A stretch of 64,000 nt of DNA from Bacteroidetes bacterium HGW-Bacteroidetes-1. GTDB lineage: Bacteria; Bacteroidota; Bacteroidia; Bacteroidales; F082. Positions within the stretch are counted from its first letter, which is position 1, and every line of letters begins with the position of its first letter. A program made the translations under genes and the position numbers. This document shows positions 43,824 to 52,034 of the stretch, piece after piece. The stretch is from the NCBI GenBank assembly GCA_002842755.1, contig PHDU01000006.1, positions 1-64,000 on the forward strand, read 5' to 3'. Under the pieces are notes generated by a model. It was not told where the DNA came from and made no database searches. It was given only the letters and a program-made list of their open reading frames with translations.

Positions 43824-44273
43824 CTATATTTGATCGGCAGCTATCCACTCAGCAAACGATGTTGCTGTTTCGCGAAGCATTACTCGTATTAGTTTAACTC
43901 CATCCGGTAATTCTGAAGCAATTTTTTCCGCGAAATCTATTACCATTAACTCGCTGGTAGGTTGATAGTTGAGTAAAATTACCTTATCAAAATTCTGTCG
44001 AAGCTGATTGGTGATTTCAGTTGACATTTCATTGTTCAGGACCAAAGCGTGATCAAAAACATTAATAATTTTTCTCATTACTACGCGTTTTAGGTCACCG
44101 AAATCCATCACCATTCCAAGCTTTACATGCTTTTTATCGGTTATTGGTTCACCTATTGCAGTTATTTCTAACTCATAGGAGTGTCCATGAACATTGCGGC
44201 ATGGTCCATCATAACCCAGCAAGGCGTGTGCCATCTCAAACTTGAATTCTTTGGTAATTCTAATTTTTGCCAT
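43824..44273 (-). CDS. queD: 6-carboxytetrahydropterin synthase QueD (6-pyruvoyl-tetrahydropterin synthase family)
   Basis: A 149-residue enzyme of the PTPS/QueD family, which in bacteria makes 6-carboxytetrahydropterin for queuosine and other 7-deazaguanines. The zinc histidines are in FEMAHAL and NVHGHSYEL, the catalytic Cys in GPCRNVHGH, then VMDFGDLK, FDHALVLN and the Glu in RETATSFAEW. The spacing fits QueD. ATG 44273 (MAKIRITKEF) is the start matching the family; the longer frame would run into the end of the endonuclease gene. It lies 19 bp after the endonuclease stop, on the same strand, so it may be co-transcribed with it although the functions are unrelated. Confidence 0.9.
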   Translation of the reverse strand: MAKIRITKEFKFEMAHALLGYDGPCRNVHGHSYELEITAIGEPITDKKHVKLGMVMDFGDLKRVVMRKIINVFDHALVLNNEMSTEITNQLRQNFDKVILLNYQPTSELMVIDFAEKIASELPDGVKLIRVMLRETATSFAEWIAADQI

Positions 44274-44292
44274 TCGTTCGATAATTGTTATT

Positions 44293-45390
44293 CTAGTTTC
44301 TAATAAGTTTCGCAGTTGAAATAATACGGTTTCCTTCAATTAGGTGTACAAAGTAAAATCCAGGTTGTAGCATCGAAATATCAACCTGTTTGCTGTTTTG
44401 ACATTTATTAAATGGGCTTATATACACTGTTTTGCCTGTGAGATCAGTAAAATACAGGTTGGGTTGAGCTGTTGTACTATATTCAGTAAAGGAAACAGTA
44501 ATAGTAGAGTTTGAAGGATTAGGACTCAGCCTCAAAGAAGGTTGTATCGCTAAAGTCGTTTCGACTGATGCAGTTGGATCCCAAATAGACATAGCAAACT
44601 CAGGGCGATCGACAAATGGGTTACGGTTGAGTTGTATCAAATAGACTGCATTATTTCGGTCTATCTCTTTCTGGGTTACCGGATCCTGTAGATGCCATGT
44701 TAACATCAGAGATTTAGCCCAGTCGAGGAGTTCAGCTCCGTTGGTCATGCCACTACCTGTCCAGTTGCCGTCTTCACCATAATAGCGTACCGACATATAC
44801 ATCATTCCTCTTGCAAAGTCACCTTTGTAGGAATCAATAGGCTCAAACACAACTCCTGAATAACCTTGTGTACTACTTGGCCCAAGTTTAGAGCCATTTG
44901 TTGAAGTCCAGCTTGCCAGGCCTACTTCTCCATAAGGATAGTTTCCTCGTTTGTTGTTAACATAGCCATCTGTTGGTACAATATGAAACAAGTCAGTGTA
45001 CATCGGCATTTGGTCGTTAAACCAACTCTTGGGCCAACTGTGTTCACGATTATAGCATTGACCTTCGCCTCCATAATTACCGCATTGGTCTGTAAAAAAA
45101 GTGTATTCATAGGCAGGAATACCATCTGGAACATCAGAATACATATCCCAGACCTTTTCGTTTGGTTTTTTGTCTGTTGAGGAAAACGCTTGCCAAAGTT
45201 GGGCGTAGGTTTGCGGTTGATGGTCTTTTATGATGTTGTGTAAAGCAATTTTAAGATCATTCCCGTTCAGCTGTTCGGCTGTATCGTAATAGCCTGAAGG
45301 TATTTGCGCAAAAACTTTTGTAAAACCGACAATAAAAAGTAACCCCATGATTAATGGAAACGTAGTTAAAATCCTTTTTCTGTTTGTCAT
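44293..45390 (-). CDS. Secreted endonuclease I with T9SS type A sorting domain
   Basis: A 365-residue nuclease of the EndA/Vibrio Dns (endonuclease I) family. Residues 1-28 are a signal peptide (GFTKVFAQ). The catalytic beta-beta-metal region is visible as CYNREHSWPKSWF followed by TDLFHIVPTDGYVNNKRGNYPYG. The family cleaves DNA and often RNA with a divalent metal. A C-terminal type A sorting domain (LSPNPSNSTITVSF ... LQPGFYFVHLIEGN) shows T9SS export, so the enzyme is surface-bound or released and probably scavenges nucleotides. It ends one base after the MntP-like gene's stop codon region (the coding parts are 1 bp apart), suggesting one transcript. Confidence 0.92.
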   Translation of the reverse strand: MTNRKRILTTFPLIMGLLFIVGFTKVFAQIPSGYYDTAEQLNGNDLKIALHNIIKDHQPQTYAQLWQAFSSTDKKPNEKVWDMYSDVPDGIPAYEYTFFTDQCGNYGGEGQCYNREHSWPKSWFNDQMPMYTDLFHIVPTDGYVNNKRGNYPYGEVGLASWTSTNGSKLGPSSTQGYSGVVFEPIDSYKGDFARGMMYMSVRYYGEDGNWTGSGMTNGAELLDWAKSLMLTWHLQDPVTQKEIDRNNAVYLIQLNRNPFVDRPEFAMSIWDPTASVETTLAIQPSLRLSPNPSNSTITVSFTEYSTTAQPNLYFTDLTGKTVYISPFNKCQNSKQVDISMLQPGFYFVHLIEGNRIISTAKLIRN

Positions 45391-45391
45391 T

Positions 45392-45952
45392 TTAGAACCA
45401 ATTGTTTGTTAAAATGTACACCAGTGCAACAATAAAAAGGACAATAGAGGCTCCTAAATGCATCATACTGGATAATAAAATATTTGTTCTTGATAGATTC
45501 ATGCTAATTCCTGCAATCGACCAAAGAAAACTTGCTGCTACTAAAAACACTGGCATCAATTCGTCAAATGGAGAAAAATAGTTGGCGGTCATACCAATGA
45601 TTAAAGTGTTGATGCCGGCAGCTATAGTCATTATTATAAACTTGACATAGTTATCGAAAGAGAAAAGCCGCTCGCCTTTGCGTATTTTAAATGCTTCAAG
45701 CATCATTCGAACACTTACTGCAATGATAATTCCAAAAACAACCCACTTATAACGAAGAATGAAAACATGCATGAAAGTGTCTCCAAGCAATGACCCTATA
45801 TAATACATGATTCCCTGAAGCAAACCAAAAATAGCTGCAAGCAACAGATTTGTCAGATGTTTGTTGCGATGATCACGATTCAGACCTAATGCAAGCGGGA
45901 ATGTATTATAAGCTAAAGCTATAATAAAAAGTATGTAAAGGAAGTATTTCAA
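45392..45952 (-). CDS. MntP-like membrane protein lacking the key aspartates
   Basis: A 186-residue inner-membrane protein with six predicted helices and the internally repeated layout of the MntP (manganese efflux) family: FIIALAYNTFPLALGLN in the first half, FGLLQGIMYYIGSLLG after it, and AAGINTLIIGMT in the second half. In MntP the corresponding sites are DAF and DAL, with intramembrane aspartates (D16 and D118 in E. coli) needed for Mn efflux. Here both are asparagine (N16 and N115). Glutamate 86 in MMLEAF is kept. So it is a family member with probably changed or lost ion specificity. The gene precedes the endonuclease gene on the same strand. Confidence 0.75.
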   Translation of the reverse strand: MKYFLYILFIIALAYNTFPLALGLNRDHRNKHLTNLLLAAIFGLLQGIMYYIGSLLGDTFMHVFILRYKWVVFGIIIAVSVRMMLEAFKIRKGERLFSFDNYVKFIIMTIAAGINTLIIGMTANYFSPFDELMPVFLVAASFLWSIAGISMNLSRTNILLSSMMHLGASIVLFIVALVYILTNNWF

Positions 45953-45997
45953 TGCCGTTGTTTATTGTAACAAATCTACCACAAATTTATTGTTTTG

Positions 45998-46471
45998 TTA
46001 ATGATTAGCATGAACCAGTGCAACTAATTTTTCTAACCATTTGGCATCCGTTTCATCAAACGATGACAACTCACTGCTATCCACGTCAAGTATGCCAACT
46101 ATTGTTCCCTTCGAATCGCGCAATGGTACAACGATCTCTGATTTGGAGCGACTGTCGCAGGCTATATGTCCTGGAAATGCATGAACATCATTAACTATAA
46201 TGGTTGCGTTCTGATAAATTCCTGCCCAGCAAACTCCTGTATCCTTTTTCAAGTCAATACATGCAAGCGAACCCTGATAGGGGCCAACCTGCAATTTTCC
46301 ATCTTGTAGCATGTAAAAACCTGTCCAGAAAAAATAATCTATCTTATGATGAAGCACGGCTAAAATTGTAACCATATTAGAAACAGGGTTGTTGCTTTTG
46401 ACGATTAAATCTATTATCTGCTGATAAAGACGTTCATAACGTCCATCTTTCTTGGAATTTGTATCTTTCAT
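45998..46471 (-). CDS. msrC: Free methionine-(R)-sulfoxide reductase (GAF domain)
   Basis: A 157-residue GAF-domain enzyme that reduces free methionine-R-sulphoxide, a repair and antioxidant role in the cytoplasm. The fRMsr signature is clear: FFWTGFYML, LQVGPYQGSLAC (C71), GVCWAG (C81), VNDVHAFPGHIACDSRSKSEIVVPL (C105). All three cysteines of the family's redox mechanism are present. Length is normal. The gene is read leftward and lies 45 bp upstream of the MntP-like gene, with an AT-rich 277-bp region on its other side facing the glycogen-binding-domain gene. Confidence 0.92.
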   Translation of the reverse strand: MKDTNSKKDGRYERLYQQIIDLIVKSNNPVSNMVTILAVLHHKIDYFFWTGFYMLQDGKLQVGPYQGSLACIDLKKDTGVCWAGIYQNATIIVNDVHAFPGHIACDSRSKSEIVVPLRDSKGTIVGILDVDSSELSSFDETDAKWLEKLVALVHANH

Positions 46472-46682
46472 TGAAATGGATATTCTTTATTTAAACAAAT
46501 GCAAAATTAGAGAATAATTGACTTCAATTGGATTAAATTCTTGCAAACAGGTATAAATCAAAGCGTTCCGAAACCGATTGATGTTTTTATTATTTATAAA
46601 AAATCATACATAGTTTATTGATATAGTGTTACTTAGATAAATTAACTATTTATTAAACGAATACCAATTGGTTAGAATCAGC

Positions 46683-46690
46683 TATTTTTG
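46683..46690 (+). promoter_or_regulatory. -7 promoter element of the glycogen-binding-domain gene
   Basis: TATTTTTG matches TAnnTTTG, 58 bp before the ATG. The -33 position has only a partial match. Confidence 0.45.
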
Positions 46691-46748
46691 CCTTTAGAAA
46701 ACACGAAAGTGTTTTATTTTTTTATACAAATTAAAAACCCAGACTACA

Positions 46749-47054
46749 ATGAGCATTAAAAAACAAGTACTCAAGAGCAAACCAGTTTGCAAAGTCAGTT
46801 TCAAAATTTCAAAGGAACAGGCTGACCACGCATCAGAAGTTGCCTTACTGGGCGATTTCAATGAATGGAACCCATTAGCAGATATAATGAACAAGCTTAA
46901 AGATGGTTCGTTTAGTTATAATATTGAATTGCCAGCAGGATCAAGCTATTGTTTCCGTTATTTGGCCGATGGCACTACCTGGTTCGATGAACCTGAAGCT
47001 GATGGATATGAAAGAGGTGAATTTGGTGCGGTCAATAACGTGATTAGTACCTAA
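46749..47054 (+). CDS. Stand-alone isoamylase early-set / glycogen-binding (CBM48-like) domain protein
   Basis: A 101-residue cytoplasmic protein consisting of one early-set E domain, as in glycogen branching enzymes and the AMPK glycogen-binding domain. Typical strands are CKVSFKISKEQADHASEVALLGDFNEWNPLA (with the GDFNxW core), LPAGSSYCFRYLADGTTWFDEP and GAVNNVI. No catalytic domain is attached. Such small proteins occur alone in Bacteroidota and are thought to bind glycogen or a glycogen enzyme, but function is unproven. A glycogen-synthase-like protein is encoded far away at 62293. The gene has its own promoter and shares a bidirectional terminator with tnaA. Confidence 0.87.
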   Translation: MSIKKQVLKSKPVCKVSFKISKEQADHASEVALLGDFNEWNPLADIMNKLKDGSFSYNIELPAGSSYCFRYLADGTTWFDEPEADGYERGEFGAVNNVIST

Positions 47055-47098
47055 AAGATGCTTTAACTCACAAGCTGATAAGGTTGTGTGAATTACTT

Positions 47099-47162
47099 AA
47101 AGACTCTCTTAAAAAAGGCTTTTATATTTCAAAAAAGTGCTTTTTTTTAGAGGGTCTTTTTA
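47099..47162. terminator. Bidirectional terminator between the CBM48 gene and tnaA
   Basis: A long imperfect inverted repeat (arms about 47098-47110 and 47147-47160, with further A/T pairing inside) ends in T residues on both strands. It separates two convergent genes and reaches the stop codon of tnaA. Confidence 0.7.
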
Positions 47163-48539
47163 TTTAACTTTCTCCAATTCTACAGTAAAGTGCCTTAAGA
47201 TGGGCGCTTCCTTCACAATGCAATAGCCTGTTTTTATACCAGATCTTCTTTCAAAAACATTTATTAAGCTTGCTGCAACATATTCCATGTGATTATTGGT
47301 GTAAGTTCGTCGTGGAATTGCAAGTCGTACCATCTCAAGGTTTGGATAACGATTTTCGCGCGTGATTGGATCCCTGTCGGCCATGATCGTGCCAATCTCA
47401 ACACCTCTTACCCCGCCTTCAAGGTAAAGCTCTACCGCAAGAGTTTGTGCAATGTATTGCTCTTTTGGTAAATCAGGTAAAAATCGCTTGGCATCAACAA
47501 AAATGGCATGACCACCAAACGGGAATTGTGCAGGTACTCCTGCATCCTTCAACATCTTTCCAAGATATTCAACCTGACTGATACGTGTTTCGAGGTAGTC
47601 AAAATCGGTCCCTTCGTACAATCCTTGTGCAAGTGCATTCATGTCGCGTCCCGACATTCCACCATAAGTAATGAAGCCTTCAAACATGATGTTAAAAACA
47701 CTGGCCTTGTTGAAAAGTTCTTCTTCGCGAAAACCAATAAAGCCACCCATATTGACAATAGCGTCTTTCTTGCTGCTCATTGTCATGGCATCGCTGTATG
47801 AAAACATTTCACGCACTATTTCCCGAATGGTTTTGTCAGCATATGCTGGCTCACGTTTTTTTATGAAATATGCATTTTCAGCAAATCGGGCACCGTCGAA
47901 AATAACCTTTACACCGTATTTTTGGGAAAGTTGAGACACCTGCTGAATATTTTGCATCGATACCGGTTGTCCACCAGAAGTGTTACAGGTAATTGTGATG
48001 ATTACCATCGGGATTTTATGACCAGAGTTGTTTATGAATACATTTTCCAGTTTTTCGATGTCAATGTTTCCTTTAAATGGATGATCAAGCGTGGTGTCAA
48101 ATGCCTCATCAATGGTACAGTCCACAGCTATTGCTTTTCTGAATTCTATGTGTCCCTTTGTAGTATCGAAATGAGAGTTTCCGGGAACAATATCCCCTTC
48201 CTTAATCATAGCTGAGAACAAAACGTTTTCAGCAGCCCTTCCCTGATGGGTTGGTAAAAAGAATTCAAAGCCAGTGATATCGGCAATGGCATTTTTAAGT
48301 TTGTAGTATGAAGATGCTCCAGCATAAGACTCGTCTCCAAGCATCATTTCCGACCATTGACGGTCACTCATGGCGCCAGTACCAGAGTCGGTAAGCAAGT
48401 CAACGAAAACCTGTTCGCTGCGGAGGTTGAAAAGATTGTAACGTGCTTCCTTAATCCACTTTTCGCGTTCATTGCGATTGCTTCGGTGAATAGATTCCAC
48501 CATTTTTATTTTATAAGATTCGGCAAATGGTAATTGCAT
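47160..48539 (-). CDS. tnaA: Tryptophanase
   Basis: A 459-residue PLP enzyme that splits tryptophan into indole, pyruvate and ammonia. The family includes tyrosine phenol-lyase, and the N-terminal half is intermediate (LLTDSGTGAMSDRQW, GDESYAGASSYYKL). Two diagnostic sites favour tryptophanase: His450 in ILRHFTVEL, where tyrosine phenol-lyase has Phe, and GVEIGT, where tyrosine phenol-lyase has MERG with its substrate-binding Arg. The PLP lysine is in MSSKKDA (257-258), and THQGR (97-101) binds the cofactor. Indole made this way is a common signal. Upstream lies a leader of about 155 nt with strong secondary structure. No tryptophan permease gene is adjacent. Confidence 0.92.
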   Translation of the reverse strand: MQLPFAESYKIKMVESIHRSNRNEREKWIKEARYNLFNLRSEQVFVDLLTDSGTGAMSDRQWSEMMLGDESYAGASSYYKLKNAIADITGFEFFLPTHQGRAAENVLFSAMIKEGDIVPGNSHFDTTKGHIEFRKAIAVDCTIDEAFDTTLDHPFKGNIDIEKLENVFINNSGHKIPMVIITITCNTSGGQPVSMQNIQQVSQLSQKYGVKVIFDGARFAENAYFIKKREPAYADKTIREIVREMFSYSDAMTMSSKKDAIVNMGGFIGFREEELFNKASVFNIMFEGFITYGGMSGRDMNALAQGLYEGTDFDYLETRISQVEYLGKMLKDAGVPAQFPFGGHAIFVDAKRFLPDLPKEQYIAQTLAVELYLEGGVRGVEIGTIMADRDPITRENRYPNLEMVRLAIPRRTYTNNHMEYVAASLINVFERRSGIKTGYCIVKEAPILRHFTVELEKVK

Positions 48540-48695
48540 GATTTCCTGATTTTATGAATAGTAAAAAATTTGATAAATACGACCGTTAATAAAGCCGCTA
48601 CGACCCGGAAATCAGGTAAACCTGTCGCGTTCCTTTATATTAAGGTAATTCAGCTTTATGGATGGCTGATAAATCATTGTACGTTGATTGTAATT
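48540..48695 (-). promoter_or_regulatory. Structured leader of tnaA, candidate cis-regulatory RNA
   Basis: Between the promoter and the start codon the minus strand can form a closed three-branch structure. P1 pairs 48651-48658 with 48590-48597 (8 bp, one G-U). Inside it, P2 pairs 48642-48645 with 48632-48635, and P3 pairs 48624-48627 with 48601-48604, topped by a CAGG/CCTG hairpin (48613-48616 with 48621-48624). Further, the segment 48609-48616 (CCTGATTT on the RNA) is perfectly complementary to 48545-48552 (AAATCAGG), which holds the only Shine-Dalgarno-like AGGA just before the ATG. So CCTG can pair either within P3 or with the start region, the layout expected of a translational switch. 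It matches no riboswitch class I know; it is not a TnaC-type leader as far as I can see. Confidence 0.5.
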
Positions 48696-48701
48696 CAGCA
48701 G

Positions 48702-48733
48702 CAAAAGTAGTGCAAACGATTGAAAAGCGCAAT
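48702..48733 (-). promoter_or_regulatory. Promoter of tnaA
   Basis: On the minus strand TACTTTTG (complement of 48702-48709) matches TAnnTTTG, and ATTG (complement of 48730-48733) stands 20 bp upstream as -33 element. Transcription should begin near 48695, giving a leader of about 155 nt. Confidence 0.6.
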
Positions 48734-48949
48734 AGAGAATGTTTGTCTGGCGAAAAATAGAAAAGGATGTATTGTTGATTAGATGTTTAGAATAATCAAC
48801 TCGTAAATTTTATAGTTAACAAAGAAATTGGATTCACCACTTCTAAATGATTATACATACAACCATTTCATTTATATCTGCTAATAAAAAGAAAAAATAC
48901 AGGCAAATTGCAACCGTTTAATTTTCGGCCTGTCATTTGTAGGTGAAGA

Positions 48950-49525
48950 TTGGAAAGAAACTTTTCGCTGGTGGAGACATTCGAACTTAACACGCATAAG
49001 GACCTTATTGAACAGTGTATAACGGGAAACCGAAAGGCACAGTACAAGCTTTATCAGCTGTATGCTAAAGCCATGTTAAATGTATGTTTCAGAATGATGC
49101 AAAACAAAGAAGATGCTGAGGATATGTTGCAGGATGCTTTTGCTGATGCATTTAAACGAATGTCAGGTTTCCGGTTTGAATCAACTTTTGGTGCATGGCT
49201 CAAGCGTATAGTTATTAACCGTTGCATCAATGAATTAAGAAGAAAAAAAATCAATCTGCAGTACTTTGAGGATATGCATGTATTCGCGCAAAAAGCAGTC
49301 GAAGAAACGGAATTGATCGGATTGAGTGTCGAGAGGGTAAGAAAGGCGATGGAAATATTGCCATCGGGCAGCCGAATGATTTTTTCGCTTTATCTTCTGG
49401 AAGGCTATGACCACAACGAAATATCAGAAATATTAGATGTTTCGGTCTCTAATTCAAAAACGCAATATATGCGGGCACGTCAAAGGGTAAAAGAGATACT
49501 AACACAACACGAAAATGAAAACTAA
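48950..49525 (+). CDS. ECF-type RNA polymerase sigma factor
   Basis: A 191-residue sigma-70 family protein with region 2 (YKLYQLYAKAMLNVCFRMMQNKEDAEDMLQDAFADAFKRM, then FGAWLKRIVINRCINELRRKK) and region 4 (LPSGSRMIFSLYLLEGYDHNEISEILDVSVSNSKTQYMRARQRVKEIL). Regions 1 and 3 are absent, as in ECF sigma factors. The start is TTG at 48950 or GTG at 48971; no ATG precedes region 2. It overlaps the next gene, a putative membrane anti-sigma factor, by 11 bp. The module of sigma factor, anti-sigma factor and envelope proteins suggests a response to envelope stress. Confidence 0.9.
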   Translation: MERNFSLVETFELNTHKDLIEQCITGNRKAQYKLYQLYAKAMLNVCFRMMQNKEDAEDMLQDAFADAFKRMSGFRFESTFGAWLKRIVINRCINELRRKKINLQYFEDMHVFAQKAVEETELIGLSVERVRKAMEILPSGSRMIFSLYLLEGYDHNEISEILDVSVSNSKTQYMRARQRVKEILTQHENEN

Positions 49526-50066
49526 TCCTTTAGAAAAATTTGTTTGCGACAACAAGGAAGATTTTGATTTATTGGAGCCTTCAGCCGGTCTTTGGGAGGG
49601 GATTGCAGAAAGATTACCATCAAAAAGGAGATTAATTTGGCAGCCTTTACTATTAAAGGCAATGGCAGTAGCTGCTATTTTCATCGCAGGCTATTTTTTT
49701 AGCTTCCTGATCAACCAGGAAATTGAGATTCAACCACAAACAAGTAGTACCCTTTCTCCCGAGCTGCAGGAACTGTTTGAGGCAAAAGCTTTTTACAACC
49801 TTCAAATTCAGGAAAGAAAAGATCAGGTTTTTCATCTGGCAGGTAACAACGCAATGATAAAAAATGAAATCAGTAACGAATTCAATGCTATGGACAAAGC
49901 TTTTGCTGAATTGCAATTGGATCTTGCTGATCAGGTAGCCAACGAAATTGTTATTGAGGCAATGATACAGCATTACAGACTTAAATTAGAACTACTGGAA
50001 GACATTCTTCAGCAGCTTCAAGCGGCTGATTTTGAAAAAGAAAAGGAGGAGCCTTATGTATTGTAA
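49515..50066 (+). CDS. Putative membrane anti-sigma factor
   Basis: A 183-residue protein with a cytoplasmic N-terminus of about 50 residues (DLLEPSAGLWEGIAERLP is typical of Bacteroidota anti-sigma-like proteins), one membrane helix (about 48-67, LLLKAMAVAAIFIAGYFFSFLI) and a periplasmic helical, Glu/Gln-rich part that probably forms a coiled coil. No classic zinc anti-sigma motif (HxxxCxxC) is present. The call rests on its position, overlapping the ECF sigma gene by 11 bp, and on its layout. The end overlaps the next start by 11 bp. Confidence 0.72.
   Translation: MKTNPLEKFVCDNKEDFDLLEPSAGLWEGIAERLPSKRRLIWQPLLLKAMAVAAIFIAGYFFSFLINQEIEIQPQTSSTLSPELQELFEAKAFYNLQIQERKDQVFHLAGNNAMIKNEISNEFNAMDKAFAELQLDLADQVANEIVIEAMIQHYRLKLELLEDILQQLQAADFEKEKEEPYVL
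50044..50049 (+). promoter_or_regulatory. Strong ribosome binding site deciding the start of the DUF4097 gene
   Basis: AGGAGG lies 6 bp before ATG 50056, inside the end of the anti-sigma gene. It favours 50056 over the in-frame ATG at 50032. Such a full Shine-Dalgarno sequence is rare in this window. Confidence 0.7.
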
Positions 50067-51150
50067 ACACATTCTGATGACATTACTTGTCATAATAGGA
50101 GTAGCAATAAGCACACATGCGCAAGTAATAGAAAAATCTAAACACTTTGATCGTACCTTTAGCCTTCAGAGAAGCGTAGAGGTCAGTATAAGTAACAAAT
50201 ATGGCAATATCCATATCATCAACTGGGACAAAGACTCTGTAAGATTCGTTGTGGATATGGTGGTGCGATCAACCAAACAGGCTAGGGTTGATAAAGTGTT
50301 TAACGAAATTGATATCAAATTTTCGCAAACACCATACTATGTAATGGCTATTTCTACCTTTCCCAATTCCGGAAAGCTGTGGTCGGAAATATCTGATGTT
50401 ACAAAATCGGTGATTAATGCTTCCAATGAAGCTGAAATTGATTATACCATTTACCTCCCTTCATGGGTGAGGTTGAAGGTTGAAAACCGTTTTGGAAATA
50501 TTTATACAACCGATCATGAAGGTGAAACAGAGTTTAAGCTTTCAAATGGTATGTTTCAGGCAAATAATCTGGAAGGGAAGAGCAAGTTGGTAATCTCTTT
50601 CGGAAGTGCTAATATCAACCAAATCAACGATGGATCAATAGAGCTCAATTACTCTGATCTTGAACTCAGAAAGATTAACAAAGTGCAATTGACCGGACGC
50701 TCTTCAAATATGCGGATTGAAGAAGCGGGGCATATCCATCTGGATTCGCGACGTGACAAGTTAAGTGTTGGGCAGTTACAGTCGCTAAGTGGTGAGAGTT
50801 CATTTTCACGTATTGTAATCAATAGTCTAAACCGTGATATGATGCTTAGTTCAAACTATGGCAATCTAAATCTGATGAAAATAAATGGACAAATGCAGTT
50901 ATTACAACTTAATGCTAGCTATACCAATATTCAGGTATTTGTTCAACCTCAGCTTTCAGCCGAACTTGAAATCCTGCATTCCAAAAAAACAAAATTGAAT
51001 TATCCATCTGCAATGACTATCAGTGATCGGGTTGAGGCCATTTCTGAAAACGAGTTTAGTTTAATTAAAGGCAGAATTGGTAAAGAAAAAGGGTGTAATC
51101 TAAAATTTAATCTTACTGGAGGAGAGTTGAATATTATTCTCAAGCAATAG
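50056..51150 (+). CDS. DUF4097-type beta-repeat envelope protein
   Basis: A 364-residue exported protein. The signal peptide (MYCKHILMTLLVIIGVAISTHAQ) is followed by an entirely beta-rich chain with regularly spaced short strands and turn motifs (SISNKYGNIHIINWDKD, VENRFGNIYTTDHEG, LSSNYGNLNLMKING), the pattern of DUF4097/putative-adhesin right-handed solenoids. Function is unknown; such proteins are commonly encoded beside ECF sigma factors in Bacteroidota. The start at 50056 is set by the Shine-Dalgarno sequence and the overlap with the preceding gene. Confidence 0.8.
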   Translation: MYCKHILMTLLVIIGVAISTHAQVIEKSKHFDRTFSLQRSVEVSISNKYGNIHIINWDKDSVRFVVDMVVRSTKQARVDKVFNEIDIKFSQTPYYVMAISTFPNSGKLWSEISDVTKSVINASNEAEIDYTIYLPSWVRLKVENRFGNIYTTDHEGETEFKLSNGMFQANNLEGKSKLVISFGSANINQINDGSIELNYSDLELRKINKVQLTGRSSNMRIEEAGHIHLDSRRDKLSVGQLQSLSGESSFSRIVINSLNRDMMLSSNYGNLNLMKINGQMQLLQLNASYTNIQVFVQPQLSAELEILHSKKTKLNYPSAMTISDRVEAISENEFSLIKGRIGKEKGCNLKFNLTGGELNIILKQ

Positions 51151-51267
51151 CACCATTATTGATTATTCTTATTTTAAAAATATAAGTGAATTGATTCGCC
51201 TACACATTACTATGAAATTTTATGATCGTTTTGAAAAAGTTATAACAAATAATCAATTTTTTGAAAA

Positions 51268-52002
51268 ATGAAAAAAAAATCACAAATCAGTCGCCTCTTT
51301 CTGATGCTTTTTATCCCAGTTACTTTGATAAACTTCAGTGGCTGTCGCAAAGACGGTATTTGTATTAGGGGCAACGGACAGCCAATTATTGAAACTAGAA
51401 GCACTCAGGCATTTCATGAGGTAATAAACAACGGATCTTTTGAAGTACATATTTTACCTGCCGATTACTATGAGGTTCAGGTAGATGCTGAATCGAATCT
51501 GATGGCGTATATTCGAACAAGTGTCTCAGGAGGCAGACTATTCATCGAAACTGTTGGAAACAGATGTATTAACAATACGATGACCATTATAATTACTGTT
51601 TATACTCCGTTTGTGGATGGTATAGAGTTAAATGGATCTGGATTCGTATCGGTGTATGACCTCTATCTTGATGATTTAAACATAAGGTTAACTGGTTCCG
51701 GACAAATTATAGCTGATGCTGATGCTCTTTCAATCAAGGCAAATATATCTGGATCAGGCTCTATTGACCTTTCCGGAATCGCTGAAACTACTGATTTTTC
51801 AATCAGTGGATCAGGTGCAATCAATTCTTTTTCTCTTTCTCAGCAGCAATGCTTTGCAACCATTAGCGGATCAGGCAATATGTATATAAGGGTTTCCCAA
51901 TTGCTGGACGCATATATTACGGGTAGCGGAAATATATACTACCGGGGTAATCCTGATGTGGTGCAGCGGATAACAGGATCGGGACGTGTGATCAGGCAGT
52001 AA
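51268..52002 (+). CDS. GIN-domain lipoprotein (DUF2807)
   Basis: A 244-residue protein with a lipoprotein signal (INFSGC, lipidated Cys at about residue 26). The rest is a GIN-type beta-solenoid: the start RGNGQPIIETRSTQAFHEVINNGSFEVHIL is the family's head region, and the motif S/N-G-S-G recurs (NGSGFVSV, TGSGQII, SGSGSIDL, SGSGAINS, SGSGNMYI, TGSGNIYY, TGSGRVI). Function is unknown; the protein should sit on the periplasmic or surface face of a membrane. A 117-bp gap separates it from the DUF4097 gene. It is related in fold to that protein. Confidence 0.88.
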   Translation: MKKKSQISRLFLMLFIPVTLINFSGCRKDGICIRGNGQPIIETRSTQAFHEVINNGSFEVHILPADYYEVQVDAESNLMAYIRTSVSGGRLFIETVGNRCINNTMTIIITVYTPFVDGIELNGSGFVSVYDLYLDDLNIRLTGSGQIIADADALSIKANISGSGSIDLSGIAETTDFSISGSGAINSFSLSQQQCFATISGSGNMYIRVSQLLDAYITGSGNIYYRGNPDVVQRITGSGRVIRQ

Positions 52003-52034
52003 TAGGAAAGTTTCATAACTAAATCTGAATAAAT

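Noticed and set aside
47160-48539. Tyrosine phenol-lyase instead of tryptophanase
   Set aside because: His450 in RHFT and GVEIGT match tryptophanase; the Phe and MERG residues typical of tyrosine phenol-lyase are absent.
48590-48658. TPP riboswitch before tnaA, suggested by an ACCTGATTTCCGGGT-like stretch
   Set aside because: The CTGAGA and GGGGTGC-type elements of the TPP aptamer are missing and the gene is not in thiamine metabolism.
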